The translations under genes were made by a program, and so were the position numbers. Shown here in pieces: positions 29,471 through 37,571 of a stretch of DNA of 64,000 nucleotides (within the stretch, counting starts at the first letter, position 1; every line of letters begins with the position of its first letter). The DNA comes from Myroides odoratus (GTDB taxonomy: Bacteria > Bacteroidota > Bacteroidia > Flavobacteriales > Flavobacteriaceae), in NCBI RefSeq assembly GCF_001549985.1, contig NZ_LROZ01000007.1:1-64000 (forward strand), read 5' to 3'. A model generated the notes under the pieces. The model worked only from the letters and a program-made list of their open reading frames with translations. It was not told where the DNA came from and ran no database searches.

Positions 29471-29847
29471 ATCCAGAATAAAATGATCCAACTAAATTAC
29501 TTCTACCATGATCTATGGCTTGTTCTAATCCCATTATAAGCATATCTATTATAAGTCCTTATAGTATTAATGGTAAGTATTCAATTGAATTTATAACTAA
29601 AATATTCTTATTATTCCAAGCTGTAAAAATACAATCTTTAGATATTTTTTTTACTCCACCTATTTGTACTGCATCTATTCCTTCCTTACTCCATTCTAAT
29701 GCTAGATTAAGCAAACTATATTTAATTTTAACTAAACTATACAAGACACCAGAGTTATCTTCCTTCTGATATTTTTTTATTCTGACATCCAAGAATCATA
29801 AAAAATAGCGGTATTAGAATTCCTCCAATTAATATTTTATTTTTCAT
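29460..29847 (-). pseudogene. Frameshifted and interrupted lipoprotein gene
   Basis: It starts with a clean lipoprotein signal, MKNKILIGGILIPLFFMILG with the lipobox Cys following, then QNKK. At a run of seven A (about 29777-29783) the reading frame must shift by one to continue as YQKEDNSGVLYSLVKIKYSL, then LEWSKEGIDAVQIGG and NSIEYLPLIL. After that, an in-frame TAA at 29559 breaks the same frame, which resumes as GLIIDMLIMGLEQAIDHGR and ends in SGYDK. Two lesions suggest decay; the A run alone could also be a sequencing slip or a phase-variable tract. Confidence 0.65.
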
Positions 29848-30112
29848 ATCTATCAATTTACTTGATTTAATCTTTTGGGATAACTCGAATTAGATTTATT
29901 TCTATTATACCACTCTCGTTTTGATTTTTACTACGTTTCGATTTCCCCAAACGGTAAATACTCTAAGTATTGCACGATCGTTCCTCACAACTTGCATCGA
30001 ATACCAATATAAAATAAAAACGTCTGTAATATACGAAGTACTTCCCTCACGAAGTGCACCAAATACCAATAAAAAACAAAGTCATGAATGAGGTATAGAA
30101 TTACCATGATAC
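29848..30112. other. Spacer with fragments of the dispersed repeat
   Basis: It contains pieces related to the long dispersed repeat: TTACTACGTTTCGATTTCC near 29930, GCATCGAATACCAATATAAA near 29995 and a third, more diverged piece near 30055. No gene was seen. Confidence 0.5.
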
Positions 30113-30865
30113 CTACCAACCCTTAAACTCCGCTGCATCGTGATACCCAAACATACAAACTTCTGGATGGTCTTTGACGAAAGTCATTAGTCGGTGTAAG
30201 GTTTCAATGCGTTGAGCATTATCTACTGCCCGAGCGGCAGTTAACCCATGGACAGGATGATGGGGATCTGTTAATTCTGCACGTAGATAATAGGCATCCC
30301 CAATATAGAAGTACACTTGGTTATCGACTTCAAAAGCAATACCACAATGGCCCATCGTATGACCAAACAGGGGAATTAGGGCCATTTTTAACGCTGGGTA
30401 AATCGAGAGATACCTCGCTTCAAACCCCAACCAATTTGCAGGAGAAGTAGCATATGTTTTCATTTTCGGTTGATGTTCCAATACGAAAGACAAGTATCGA
30501 GGATTTCCTTGAACAAAACTGTTCAATTCCTCTGCGCCTAGGTGCACCGTAGCTTGCGGAAAATCGAGCAATCCACTACTGTGGTCGAAATCGAGATGAG
30601 TCAACACTACGGCTGTTACTTGATTGGGATCCAATCCCAAAGCAAGGATTTGTTCTTTTGCTGAACGCATTTTAGTAAAGTCAAGTCCAATTTGCTGTAT
30701 AAGTTCCTCGCTAAAATGAAGAGAAGGTTGAGCTAAATCAATACTGCTGATTCCAGCATCTAGCAGCATTAATTCTGTTCCTATTTCAATTAGTACACAA
30801 TGTCCAATTGCATTATCGCCTATTGGAGATTGAATGGAGACACAATTCAGGTGATGTATTTTCAT
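30113..30865 (-). CDS. Metallo-beta-lactamase-fold hydrolase
   Basis: A 250-residue MBL-fold enzyme with the metal motif LTHLDFDHSSGL (His90, Asp92, Asp94, His95; the second histidine of the HxHxDH consensus is Asp, as in many AHL-lactonase-like relatives). It also has GHTMGHCG near residue 170 and a downstream metal ligand in IGDAYYLRAEL. It is cytosolic, with no signal. Lactone or ester hydrolysis is likely for the group, but the substrate is not known. The gene lies just downstream of an AraC regulator on the same strand, which may control it. Confidence 0.85.
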   Translation of the reverse strand: MKIHHLNCVSIQSPIGDNAIGHCVLIEIGTELMLLDAGISSIDLAQPSLHFSEELIQQIGLDFTKMRSAKEQILALGLDPNQVTAVVLTHLDFDHSSGLLDFPQATVHLGAEELNSFVQGNPRYLSFVLEHQPKMKTYATSPANWLGFEARYLSIYPALKMALIPLFGHTMGHCGIAFEVDNQVYFYIGDAYYLRAELTDPHHPVHGLTAARAVDNAQRIETLHRLMTFVKDHPEVCMFGYHDAAEFKGW

Positions 30866-30940
30866 CGATATTCAAATTTTAAATGAAGGCAACAAACTAC
30901 GGGTATCTCCTTCACAAAAAATAGAACAAAAACGACAGCA

Positions 30941-31762
30941 TTAATTGGCTACAATCCGCAACCGTTGGGTATACAACTGCTCCTCTTGTTTGTAACGCCC
31001 GATTTTTTGTACAAACTCTTTGGGTGTATAGCCCGCATAGCTTTTGAATACACGCCCGAAGTGAGCCTGATCGGCATAATTCAAATCGTAAGCCACCTCC
31101 ACGAGCTTCTCTTCCTGCAATTGTTGCAATTGGCATACAGCCAGTTGAAATTTAATCAATTGTTTATAAGCCTCAAAACTCAATCCGATATGCGCTTTAA
31201 AATCGCGCTGAAAAGTACGAGGAGAAACGCGACATTCTTTTGCTAGTTGGAGACTCGAACAGCCGATATATTGTTCAAAAGCATGCGCAATAGGCATAAT
31301 ATAAGACGGTTGAGCAATACTTTGATGGATAAATTGACTCAAATAAGTCGTAAAATAATCGAGGAACTGCTGTCCATTCGTCAAGTGCAACAATTGATCC
31401 AGTTGAATACCTTCAAACAATTCTTGAGCATCGATACATTGATCCGTCAATTGAGCGGTATCGATTCCGAAAATGTGTTTCAACGCATAGGGTTGAAATT
31501 GAATACCGAAAAACAGCGTTCCGTTTACACATTGATTCAAACAAAATCCCTTGGTCTTTTGCCCATAAACAAAACACAAAGGCAAAGGAGTATCTCCCCT
31601 AAACAACCCCGATTGTCCTTGTCGGTGTTGGAAAATCATTCCAGGATAACCATCCGCATAGATGCGATAAGACGCATGCTTCCCACTCGTTGCATCGGAA
31701 TACCAATATCCCTTTACAATCCAATGTAAAGCAGCAGGTGGTTCAAAAAGTTGTATCGTCAT
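30941..31762 (-). CDS. AraC family regulator
   Basis: A 273-residue regulator. The N-terminal ~150 residues look like the DUF6597-type sensing part (HWIVKGYWYSDATSGKHASY). The C-terminus has the double helix-turn-helix (SLQLAKECRVSPRTFQRDFK and VEVAYDLNYADQAHFGRVFK, then SYAGYTPKEFV). It is followed on the same strand by the MBL-fold hydrolase gene after 75 bp, so regulation of that gene is a reasonable guess. Confidence 0.92.
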   Translation of the reverse strand: MTIQLFEPPAALHWIVKGYWYSDATSGKHASYRIYADGYPGMIFQHRQGQSGLFRGDTPLPLCFVYGQKTKGFCLNQCVNGTLFFGIQFQPYALKHIFGIDTAQLTDQCIDAQELFEGIQLDQLLHLTNGQQFLDYFTTYLSQFIHQSIAQPSYIMPIAHAFEQYIGCSSLQLAKECRVSPRTFQRDFKAHIGLSFEAYKQLIKFQLAVCQLQQLQEEKLVEVAYDLNYADQAHFGRVFKSYAGYTPKEFVQKIGRYKQEEQLYTQRLRIVAN

Positions 31763-31786
31763 ATTGTCTTTAGGTAAAGACTAAAG

Positions 31787-32065
31787 TTAAGAAGATAAAA
31801 CGGCAGCTGTGACGTATTTTTCGAAGATTTTTTTTGCTTTTTTCTTTGTTACTTCTTTTTTATAGGTATCATGTTCAGAAAGGTAGACTACAGGAGCCTT
31901 TTTACACATGCCTTGACATTTCATTTTACACAAAGCGTAATCTGCTCCAAGACCACTTTCTTCTAGCAGGTCTTCAAAGCACGCTTTGGCTTCTTCATTG
32001 TATCGGCAACATTTTTTTCCATCGCAAACGAAGATTGTTCGCTCACCTTTCTTAACTTTACTCAT
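31787..32065 (-). CDS. Thioredoxin-like [2Fe-2S] ferredoxin domain protein
   Basis: A 92-residue protein from the ATG at 32065 (MSKVKKGERTIFVCDGKKCC). Cysteines are in the (2Fe-2S) ferredoxin pattern: CDGKKCC near residue 14, then CKMKCQGMC around residues 50-58. It may carry a cluster for electron transfer or act as a small redox protein; its partner is unknown. A TATATTTG -7 box lies 19-26 nt upstream. The next gene, on the plus strand, is divergent. Confidence 0.8.
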   Translation of the reverse strand: MSKVKKGERTIFVCDGKKCCRYNEEAKACFEDLLEESGLGADYALCKMKCQGMCKKAPVVYLSEHDTYKKEVTKKKAKKIFEKYVTAAVLSS

Positions 32066-32083
32066 TTGGATCAAAGTTTGCTG

Positions 32084-32091
32084 CAAATATA
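32084..32091 (-). promoter_or_regulatory. Candidate -7 box of the ferredoxin gene
   Basis: TATATTTG on the minus strand, a full TAnnTTTG match, about 19 nt before the ATG at 32065. Confidence 0.5.
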
Positions 32092-32129
32092 TGGTTATAT
32101 TTATCTATTCTAAATAAATTTTAGTTAAA

Positions 32130-33245
32130 ATGCGCCCAATAAAATTGAGATTTTATCTGGTAGGGTTTGTTGCTTTTCTCCTACTAAAAACAATATTGAC
32201 CACTAACCCTCAATGGGTTGAACGGTTTTATACTCATGGCTTTTATGCGTTTTATTTACGTATAATTACCACTTGTACCAACCTATTCCCCTTCTCTATT
32301 GGCGATGTTCTATACTTTGCGGTAGGTCTCTTCTTGTGTTGGAAAATTCGCCAGCTTTGGAAAAAGAACCAAGAAACAAAGCAACGGATACGCGCTTATG
32401 CCCGTTTACTTATCAAAGGGTGTTTTCTTTTTTACGTAGCCTTTACTCTCTTTTGGGGACTCAACAACTATCGAATTCCCCTAGCCACTCAACTCGATTT
32501 ACAACAAGGATATACCAAACAAGAGCTTTTGGAACTGACGAAAGCAATGATTCAACAAACGAATACCTTACAATTGGCGATAACCCAAGATTCATTACAA
32601 GCAGTTGTCCTGCCCGCTGACAAAGAACAAATTAGACAGGATGCTCAATTTGGCGTACAGCGATTAAGCGAAGCTACCCAATGGTTTACCTATAGGAATC
32701 AAAAAGCCAAAGGCTCGCTTTACAGTTTACCCTTAACCTATATGGGATTTTCGGGCTATATCAATCCCTTTACTTTAGAAGCACAAGTCAATACCAAAAT
32801 ACCAGCCTCTACGCTTATCGTTACATCTTCTCATGAAATTGCACACCAAGTGGGCTATGCCAAAGAGAGTGAGGCAAATTTTATTGGTTTTCTCGCAGCC
32901 AAAAAACAACAGGATATCCGCTATCAATATTCTGCTAATATATTTGCCTTGCGCTATTGTCTAAAAGCGCTTGGAACTGAAGAAACAGAGGCTAATTTCC
33001 AAGCATTGTATGCGCAGATTCACCCAGGGGTACAAACTAATTTAATTGAAAACACGCTCTTTTGGGAATCCTATAAAACGGTAACCGATTCGATTTTCAA
33101 GTTCATTTACAGCAACTTCCTCAAAATCAACAACCAAAAAGAAGGGATTCGTTCCTATAATAAATTTATCGATCTACTGATTCACTACAATAAAAAAGAG
33201 CCTGTATTTACAGGCTCTTTTTCGTTTATTCATTATTCTTTGTAA
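32130..33245 (+). CDS. DUF3810 membrane protein with zinc-protease-like motif
   Basis: A 371-residue protein with about three N-terminal hydrophobic segments and an external part containing SSHEIAHQVGYAKESEANF, a HExxH-like site (HEIAH) with a downstream glutamate in ESEANF. This is the DUF3810 pattern, suggesting a membrane metallopeptidase, though activity is unproven. The last ~18 codons read through a terminator hairpin (33193-33222), and the gene overlaps the convergent NDH-2 gene by 20 bp. Confidence 0.88.
   Translation: MRPIKLRFYLVGFVAFLLLKTILTTNPQWVERFYTHGFYAFYLRIITTCTNLFPFSIGDVLYFAVGLFLCWKIRQLWKKNQETKQRIRAYARLLIKGCFLFYVAFTLFWGLNNYRIPLATQLDLQQGYTKQELLELTKAMIQQTNTLQLAITQDSLQAVVLPADKEQIRQDAQFGVQRLSEATQWFTYRNQKAKGSLYSLPLTYMGFSGYINPFTLEAQVNTKIPASTLIVTSSHEIAHQVGYAKESEANFIGFLAAKKQQDIRYQYSANIFALRYCLKALGTEETEANFQALYAQIHPGVQTNLIENTLFWESYKTVTDSIFKFIYSNFLKINNQKEGIRSYNKFIDLLIHYNKKEPVFTGSFSFIHYSL
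33193..33222. terminator. Bidirectional terminator inside the DUF3810 3' end
   Basis: AAAAGAGCCTGTA and TACAGGCTCTTTT form a 13-bp stem flanked by A and T runs, so it can act on both strands. It is read as the last codons of the DUF3810 gene and lies just past the NDH-2 stop. Confidence 0.8.
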
Positions 33246-34530
33246 AACTTTCTTCATTCTTTTTCTTGTATGGTCGTACGATTAAACGCGCTTGACGATC
33301 AAACATCAAGTAGTTGTACACCCAGTTCCAAAACACCAAGAATTTGTTTCTAAATCCAATCAACGACATCAAGTGGACAAACATCCATACAAACCAAGCA
33401 AAGAATCCACTAAAGTGAAATTTTGGCAAATCAACTACCGCTTTATTTCTTCCGATGGTCGCCATTGATCCCTTGTCATTATAGGCAAACTTCTTCAATG
33501 GTTTTCCATCTCTCAACTGAATTAAATTCGCTGCTAATAGTTGTCCTTGTTGAATAGCTGGTTGTGCCATCATCGGATGCCCCATAGGTAAATTTTCCGT
33601 TACCATGGCAGCAACATCTCCAATAGCGAAAATATCCGTAAAGCCTTCTACCTGATTGTATTCATTTACTTTTAAACGGTTTCCTCGCTGAATGACAGAG
33701 GCTTCAAAACCATCAATCACAGCTCCCATTACTCCTGCTGTCCAGATTACTGTTTCTGTTTGAAACGACAAGCCTGATTTGGTCTCTACTGTTTTACCAT
33801 CAAAATTGGTTACAATTTCATTGACCCACACATTAACCCCTAATTTTTCTAAAAATTCCTGTGCGCGTCGAGAAGATTTTTCAGACATGGCATCTAATAC
33901 TTTAGATCCCCCTTGGATTACGTTGATTTCCATCTGTCTGATATCTAAATCAGGATAATCTTTAGGCAAAACGTGTTTCTTCATTTCTGCTAAAGCACCG
34001 GCTAGTTCTACACCAGTTGGTCCTGCTCCAACAATCACAAAGTTCATCAACGCTCTTTTTTCCTTCTCGTCATTAGTCAATAGTGCTTCTTCAAAATTTT
34101 CCAACACTAAGCTTCGGATATTTAACGATTGTGGAATCGTTTTCATCGCCATACTGTGTTGCTGAATAGCAGTATTGCCAAAGAAGTTCGTTTTAGATCC
34201 TGTTGCAATAACTAAATAATCAAAAAAGATTGTTCCAATATCAGCCACTACTTTTTTGTTTTCGGTATCGATGCGTTGAACTTGAGCTACGCGAAAGTAA
34301 ATTCCCTCATAATTTTGAACCACCTTACGAATTGGGAATGCAATAGATCCCGACTCAAGACCGCCTGTTGCGACTTGATAAAGTAAAGGTTGAAACGTAT
34401 GATAATTATGCTTATCTAATAAAACAACTTGAAAATTTTTATTTTTCAATTTCTTAGCTAATGCTAATCCACCGAATCCTCCCCCAATAATTACTACTCT
34501 CGGACGATTAGATGTAGGAATATTCATCAT
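33226..34530 (-). CDS. Type II NADH dehydrogenase-like flavoprotein
   Basis: A 434-residue FAD/NAD(P) oxidoreductase of the NDH-2 type. The FAD-binding GxGxxG is VVIIGGGFGGLALAKKLK (residues ~12-29), and the NAD-binding repeat is NFVIVGAGPTGVELAGAL (about 163-180). The second FAD contact is DIFAIGDVAAM near residue 298, and the C-terminus has a membrane-associating hydrophobic stretch (FFAWFVWMFVHLMSLIGF). It passes electrons from NADH to quinone at the inner membrane without pumping protons. A TAAATTTG box lies just upstream. Confidence 0.92.
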   Translation of the reverse strand: MMNIPTSNRPRVVIIGGGFGGLALAKKLKNKNFQVVLLDKHNYHTFQPLLYQVATGGLESGSIAFPIRKVVQNYEGIYFRVAQVQRIDTENKKVVADIGTIFFDYLVIATGSKTNFFGNTAIQQHSMAMKTIPQSLNIRSLVLENFEEALLTNDEKEKRALMNFVIVGAGPTGVELAGALAEMKKHVLPKDYPDLDIRQMEINVIQGGSKVLDAMSEKSSRRAQEFLEKLGVNVWVNEIVTNFDGKTVETKSGLSFQTETVIWTAGVMGAVIDGFEASVIQRGNRLKVNEYNQVEGFTDIFAIGDVAAMVTENLPMGHPMMAQPAIQQGQLLAANLIQLRDGKPLKKFAYNDKGSMATIGRNKAVVDLPKFHFSGFFAWFVWMFVHLMSLIGFRNKFLVFWNWVYNYLMFDRQARLIVRPYKKKNEESFTKNNE

Positions 34531-34550
34531 AACTGCACTATTTTATCTTA

Positions 34551-34558
34551 CAAATTTA
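34551..34558 (-). promoter_or_regulatory. Candidate -7 box of the NDH-2 gene
   Basis: TAAATTTG on the minus strand, a TAnnTTTG match 20 nt upstream of the ATG. Confidence 0.5.
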
Positions 34559-34817
34559 CGATTATTTATCAAGTTTTGCGTTTCCTGTTTGGGCAAATGA
34601 AGGAAACGCAAGCAATCACTTTATCTACTACACAAAAAATAAAGGTTTTTCCTATTCAATTACTAAAAAAAGGAGGTTAAACTAACGATTCAAAAAAATT
34701 AAGCAAAATACCTTCCTCTTTTTTAATTTGTCCTAATTTTTTATTTAAAGAAAGAATTAACACTCTTCGCCCTATTTACGGGCATTACAGCTTATTTCAG
34801 CAAGGTCTATCAACAAA

Positions 34818-34842
34818 AAAACTGACCCCAAAGAGTCAGTTT
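34818..34842 (-). terminator. Terminator of the LysM-OsmC-DUF3820 operon
   Basis: AAACTGACT and GTCAGTTT pair on the minus strand and are followed by a T run, just after the DUF3820 stop. Confidence 0.75.
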
Positions 34843-34847
34843 AATCG

Positions 34848-35069
34848 TTAAAAATTATTTCGAATATTTCGGATTAACGGTTCTAAACCATTTAGTTTTA
34901 ATTCGTATACCAAGGCCAATTGTTGTCCTAATTTTCCTTTGGGAAAACCTTTGTTGTGATACCATACCACGTAATATTCAGGCAAATCAATCAAATATTT
35001 GCCTTCGTATTTACCGAAGGGCATTTTGGCTTTAGCCAACTCAATCAGTTCTTTTTGATTGTCTAGCAT
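34848..35069 (-). CDS. DUF3820 family protein
   Basis: A 73-residue protein from the ATG at 35069, which overlaps the stop of the OsmC gene by one base (TAATG), arguing for translational coupling and against the in-frame GTG at 35084. It has the DUF3820 core: MPFGKYEGKYLIDLPEYYV and WYHNKGFPKGKLGQQLALV. Its biochemical role is unknown; related sequences are found as short stand-alone proteins or next to nucleases. It is the last gene before a terminator. Confidence 0.85.
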   Translation of the reverse strand: MLDNQKELIELAKAKMPFGKYEGKYLIDLPEYYVVWYHNKGFPKGKLGQQLALVYELKLNGLEPLIRNIRNNF

Positions 35070-35476
35070 TATTTTTGCGTCCACTTAAAGGTTACTTCTT
35101 TCTCAATTTCTGGATGTAAACTCAACAAAACGGGGCAATGCATCGCCACACGTTCTAAAATGATACGCTCTTTCCCATTGGCTGTACTCAACATCGACAA
35201 GTGCAAAGTAATTTTTTTAATTCTCCTTGGGTCTGCCTGCATTTCTTTGTACACTTCAATGGTTGAACCCACTAAATCTACCCCTAATTCATTGGCTTTG
35301 ATGCCCATGATGGTCATTGCACAAGAGCCTGCTGCATTGGTCACCATATCTGTTGGGGAAAAAGCTTGGCCTTTTCCGTGGTTGTCTACTGGCGCATCAG
35401 TTATAATATGTTCACCTGATTGCAAGTGAACCGATTCTGTTCTTAAATCTCCTAAGTATGTTATTTTTGACAGCAT
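35069..35476 (-). CDS. OsmC family protein
   Basis: A 135-residue OsmC-like thiol peroxidase-fold protein. The conserved cysteines lie in NAAGSCAMTIMGIKA (near residue 52) and MHCPVLLSLHPE (near residue 114), the usual two-cysteine arrangement for reducing organic hydroperoxides. It begins with TAATG overlap to the LysM gene and ends with TAATG overlap to the DUF3820 gene, so the three are probably translated together. Confidence 0.9.
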   Translation of the reverse strand: MLSKITYLGDLRTESVHLQSGEHIITDAPVDNHGKGQAFSPTDMVTNAAGSCAMTIMGIKANELGVDLVGSTIEVYKEMQADPRRIKKITLHLSMLSTANGKERIILERVAMHCPVLLSLHPEIEKEVTFKWTQK

Positions 35477-37503
35477 TACTCTACTACTTTTACGGTTAAA
35501 TCATCATTGTATTGTAGGATATACACTCCTCTATTGCGTACAGTTCCTTCTGGATTCTTACTGTAAACGAATTTATTTTCGATTTCTGTCGATTTCAATC
35601 CCAAAGCACCTGTAAATCCATCTTTTTGGAACATGCGTAAAATAACATCTAAGGTTACGTCATATCCTCGAATTGCGAAGCGATTTGGTACCACATTATT
35701 CTGTGCTTTATATTCTCTTGCAAAAGCAGTATCCAAACTCGTTTCACTATCTCTTGTTACCGAAGGATAGGTATAATGTAAAGCAACTAAGGTTTCAATT
35801 TTAATTTCTCCATAGTCAAATACTTCACTTTTGTCAAAAGAAGCGACTTGAATATCGAACTTATCTGTTTTGTTTTTTAATTTATCGGTCAACAATAGCG
35901 CAGATTCAATGCTGTTCGAATCTAAGATAAACGCATTGTTTTTTCCTGCCACTAAGGTTTTATCAATATCTTTTAAGTCTTTTGTTTCAATCAACTTAAT
36001 ATTCGGATAGTGACGCTGCATGAAACGCTTCGTAGAAGCTTTCTTTTCGTCTACAATAACTGTAATCTTACTGTCTTTTTGAATAAAGTACTCCAGCAAC
36101 GATTGTTTTAACACGTCGCCATAAGGCATCGTTTGCACCAATTGAGAAGAGGGATTGGCTTTTTCATTAGACAAAGGAGAAACCAAAACAATATCGCTAT
36201 TTGGTAATGCTTTTACTGCATCATCTACATTGCTTTGAAAAAAAGGTCCAATGACAACTTCTGTCTTCGCCAGGTTTTCATTAGCTAAGATTCGCTTCAC
36301 ATCTGAGCTGCTTTTTGTCTCGTTAGAATCAAAAACTTTGACTGTAAGGGGTAATCCCATACCTACTGCTTTATCGATCGCTAATTTAGCTCCTAAATAA
36401 AAATCCATCGTCATATTTAAGAACCCATCCGTTTTCATGCGTTCACTGGCATTATCTCCAACACGTGAAGTATTAAAAGGCAACAACAAGACTAATTCTT
36501 TTGCGGTATAACGATCCAAAGACTGCGTCAAGTCTACAAAAGAACCTGAAGATTCTATGTTCCATTTGGGTGCTGTAGTAGAACCACTCGCTTTTACTTC
36601 TCCTGTAGTAGGTACTTTTACTTCCATGCCCACTTGTAACCCTTTTCTCAATTCAGGATTGAGTTCAATCAAATCCTCAATAGAGATATTATTTTCCTTA
36701 GCTAGACCAAAAAGGGTTTGCTTAGGTGCTACGGTAATCGTACTATATTGTTCTGTTTCTTTCGATGTAGTTCCTGTAGTGGTCGGTTTTACCTCTGGTG
36801 TCGTCGTTGTAGAAACAGTTCCTTTACCTGTTGTTGGTACTTTGATCTTCTGTCCACTTTTCAAGCCTTCGCTCAATTCTGGATTTAGCTCCATAATTTT
36901 CTGAACACTGGTTTGGTATTCTACAGCTAGGCTATACAGCGTTTGTTTTGGCTCAATTTCAATTTCCTTATATCCTATTTTTGCTTTATCTACAGGGGTA
37001 TCTGCTTTTGTCGCCGAAAGTAAGACATTCACTTGTGCCGATTGATCTGTTGCTACAGAAGCTGCAGCAGGAGAAATATAAAGATAGGAATTTGCTTTTA
37101 ATCCGTTGCGTTCCAATTCAGGGTTCCATTGATACAAATCCTGCACGCTCACATTATATTGACGACTGATTCCAAAAACTGTTTCTTTCGATTGTACAAG
37201 ATGTGTTTTTCGCTTGCTATCAGTTGGTGGTGCCGTTTGTGTTGTGGTAGGTTTGCTCGTTACAGCAGATTTTGCTTGCGTTTTATTTGCAGGAACTTGG
37301 ATAACATCTCCTTCTTTAATCCCGGTTTTTGCATCTGGGTTTAATCGTAAAATTTCACTAACAGAAATTTTATGCTCGCGGGCTATCTTACTAATTGTCT
37401 CGCCTTTACTCACGCGATACGTTGTATAATTTTGCTCTTGAGCGAATGCTAATCCACTGGTAAAAATAAATGCTGCAATAGCTATAACAATTCTCTTTTT
37501 CAT
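35476..37503 (-). CDS. LysM-repeat envelope protein with ABC-type ligand-binding domain
   Basis: A 675-residue protein from the ATG at 37503 (the three codons upstream are dispensable). It starts with a signal peptide (AAFIFTSGLAFAQ) and four LysM domains (about 29-72, 101-145, 179-224, 257-299) with YRVSKGETISKIAREHKISV-type starts, joined by Thr-rich linkers. The C-terminal ~345 residues look like a type I periplasmic ligand-binding domain (ELVLLLPFNTSRVGD; VVIGPFFQSNVDDAVKALP). The combination is seen in Bacteroidota. It probably anchors to peptidoglycan; the ligand is unknown. It is first in an operon with OsmC and DUF3820 genes. Confidence 0.9.
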   Translation of the reverse strand: MKKRIVIAIAAFIFTSGLAFAQEQNYTTYRVSKGETISKIAREHKISVSEILRLNPDAKTGIKEGDVIQVPANKTQAKSAVTSKPTTTQTAPPTDSKRKTHLVQSKETVFGISRQYNVSVQDLYQWNPELERNGLKANSYLYISPAAASVATDQSAQVNVLLSATKADTPVDKAKIGYKEIEIEPKQTLYSLAVEYQTSVQKIMELNPELSEGLKSGQKIKVPTTGKGTVSTTTTPEVKPTTTGTTSKETEQYSTITVAPKQTLFGLAKENNISIEDLIELNPELRKGLQVGMEVKVPTTGEVKASGSTTAPKWNIESSGSFVDLTQSLDRYTAKELVLLLPFNTSRVGDNASERMKTDGFLNMTMDFYLGAKLAIDKAVGMGLPLTVKVFDSNETKSSSDVKRILANENLAKTEVVIGPFFQSNVDDAVKALPNSDIVLVSPLSNEKANPSSQLVQTMPYGDVLKQSLLEYFIQKDSKITVIVDEKKASTKRFMQRHYPNIKLIETKDLKDIDKTLVAGKNNAFILDSNSIESALLLTDKLKNKTDKFDIQVASFDKSEVFDYGEIKIETLVALHYTYPSVTRDSETSLDTAFAREYKAQNNVVPNRFAIRGYDVTLDVILRMFQKDGFTGALGLKSTEIENKFVYSKNPEGTVRNRGVYILQYNDDLTVKVVE

Positions 37504-37524
37504 CTTGGTCATTTTATAAAAGCG

Positions 37525-37558
37525 AATAAGTCGCTATACAAATATACAGCGACTTATT
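37525..37558 (-). promoter_or_regulatory. Inverted repeat enclosing a -7 box upstream of the LysM gene
   Basis: AATAAGTCGCT (37525-37535) and AGCGACTTATT (37548-37558) are perfect 11-bp arms. Between them on the minus strand is TATATTTG (37539-37546), a TAnnTTTG match 36 nt before the LysM start. It can be an operator around a promoter, or a terminator for guaA, which ends 14 bp away. Confidence 0.5.
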
Positions 37559-37571
37559 TATTTTTCTAATT

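Larger units (their letters stand above)
34531..34847. other. Spacer between NDH-2 and DUF3820 genes
   Basis: It contains the candidate NDH-2 -7 box at 34551 and the terminator at 34818. Nothing else was seen in the AT-rich middle. Confidence 0.5.

Noticed and set aside
30912..31136. 74-codon open frame on the minus strand
   Set aside because: It is an out-of-frame shadow of the AraC gene at 30941-31762.
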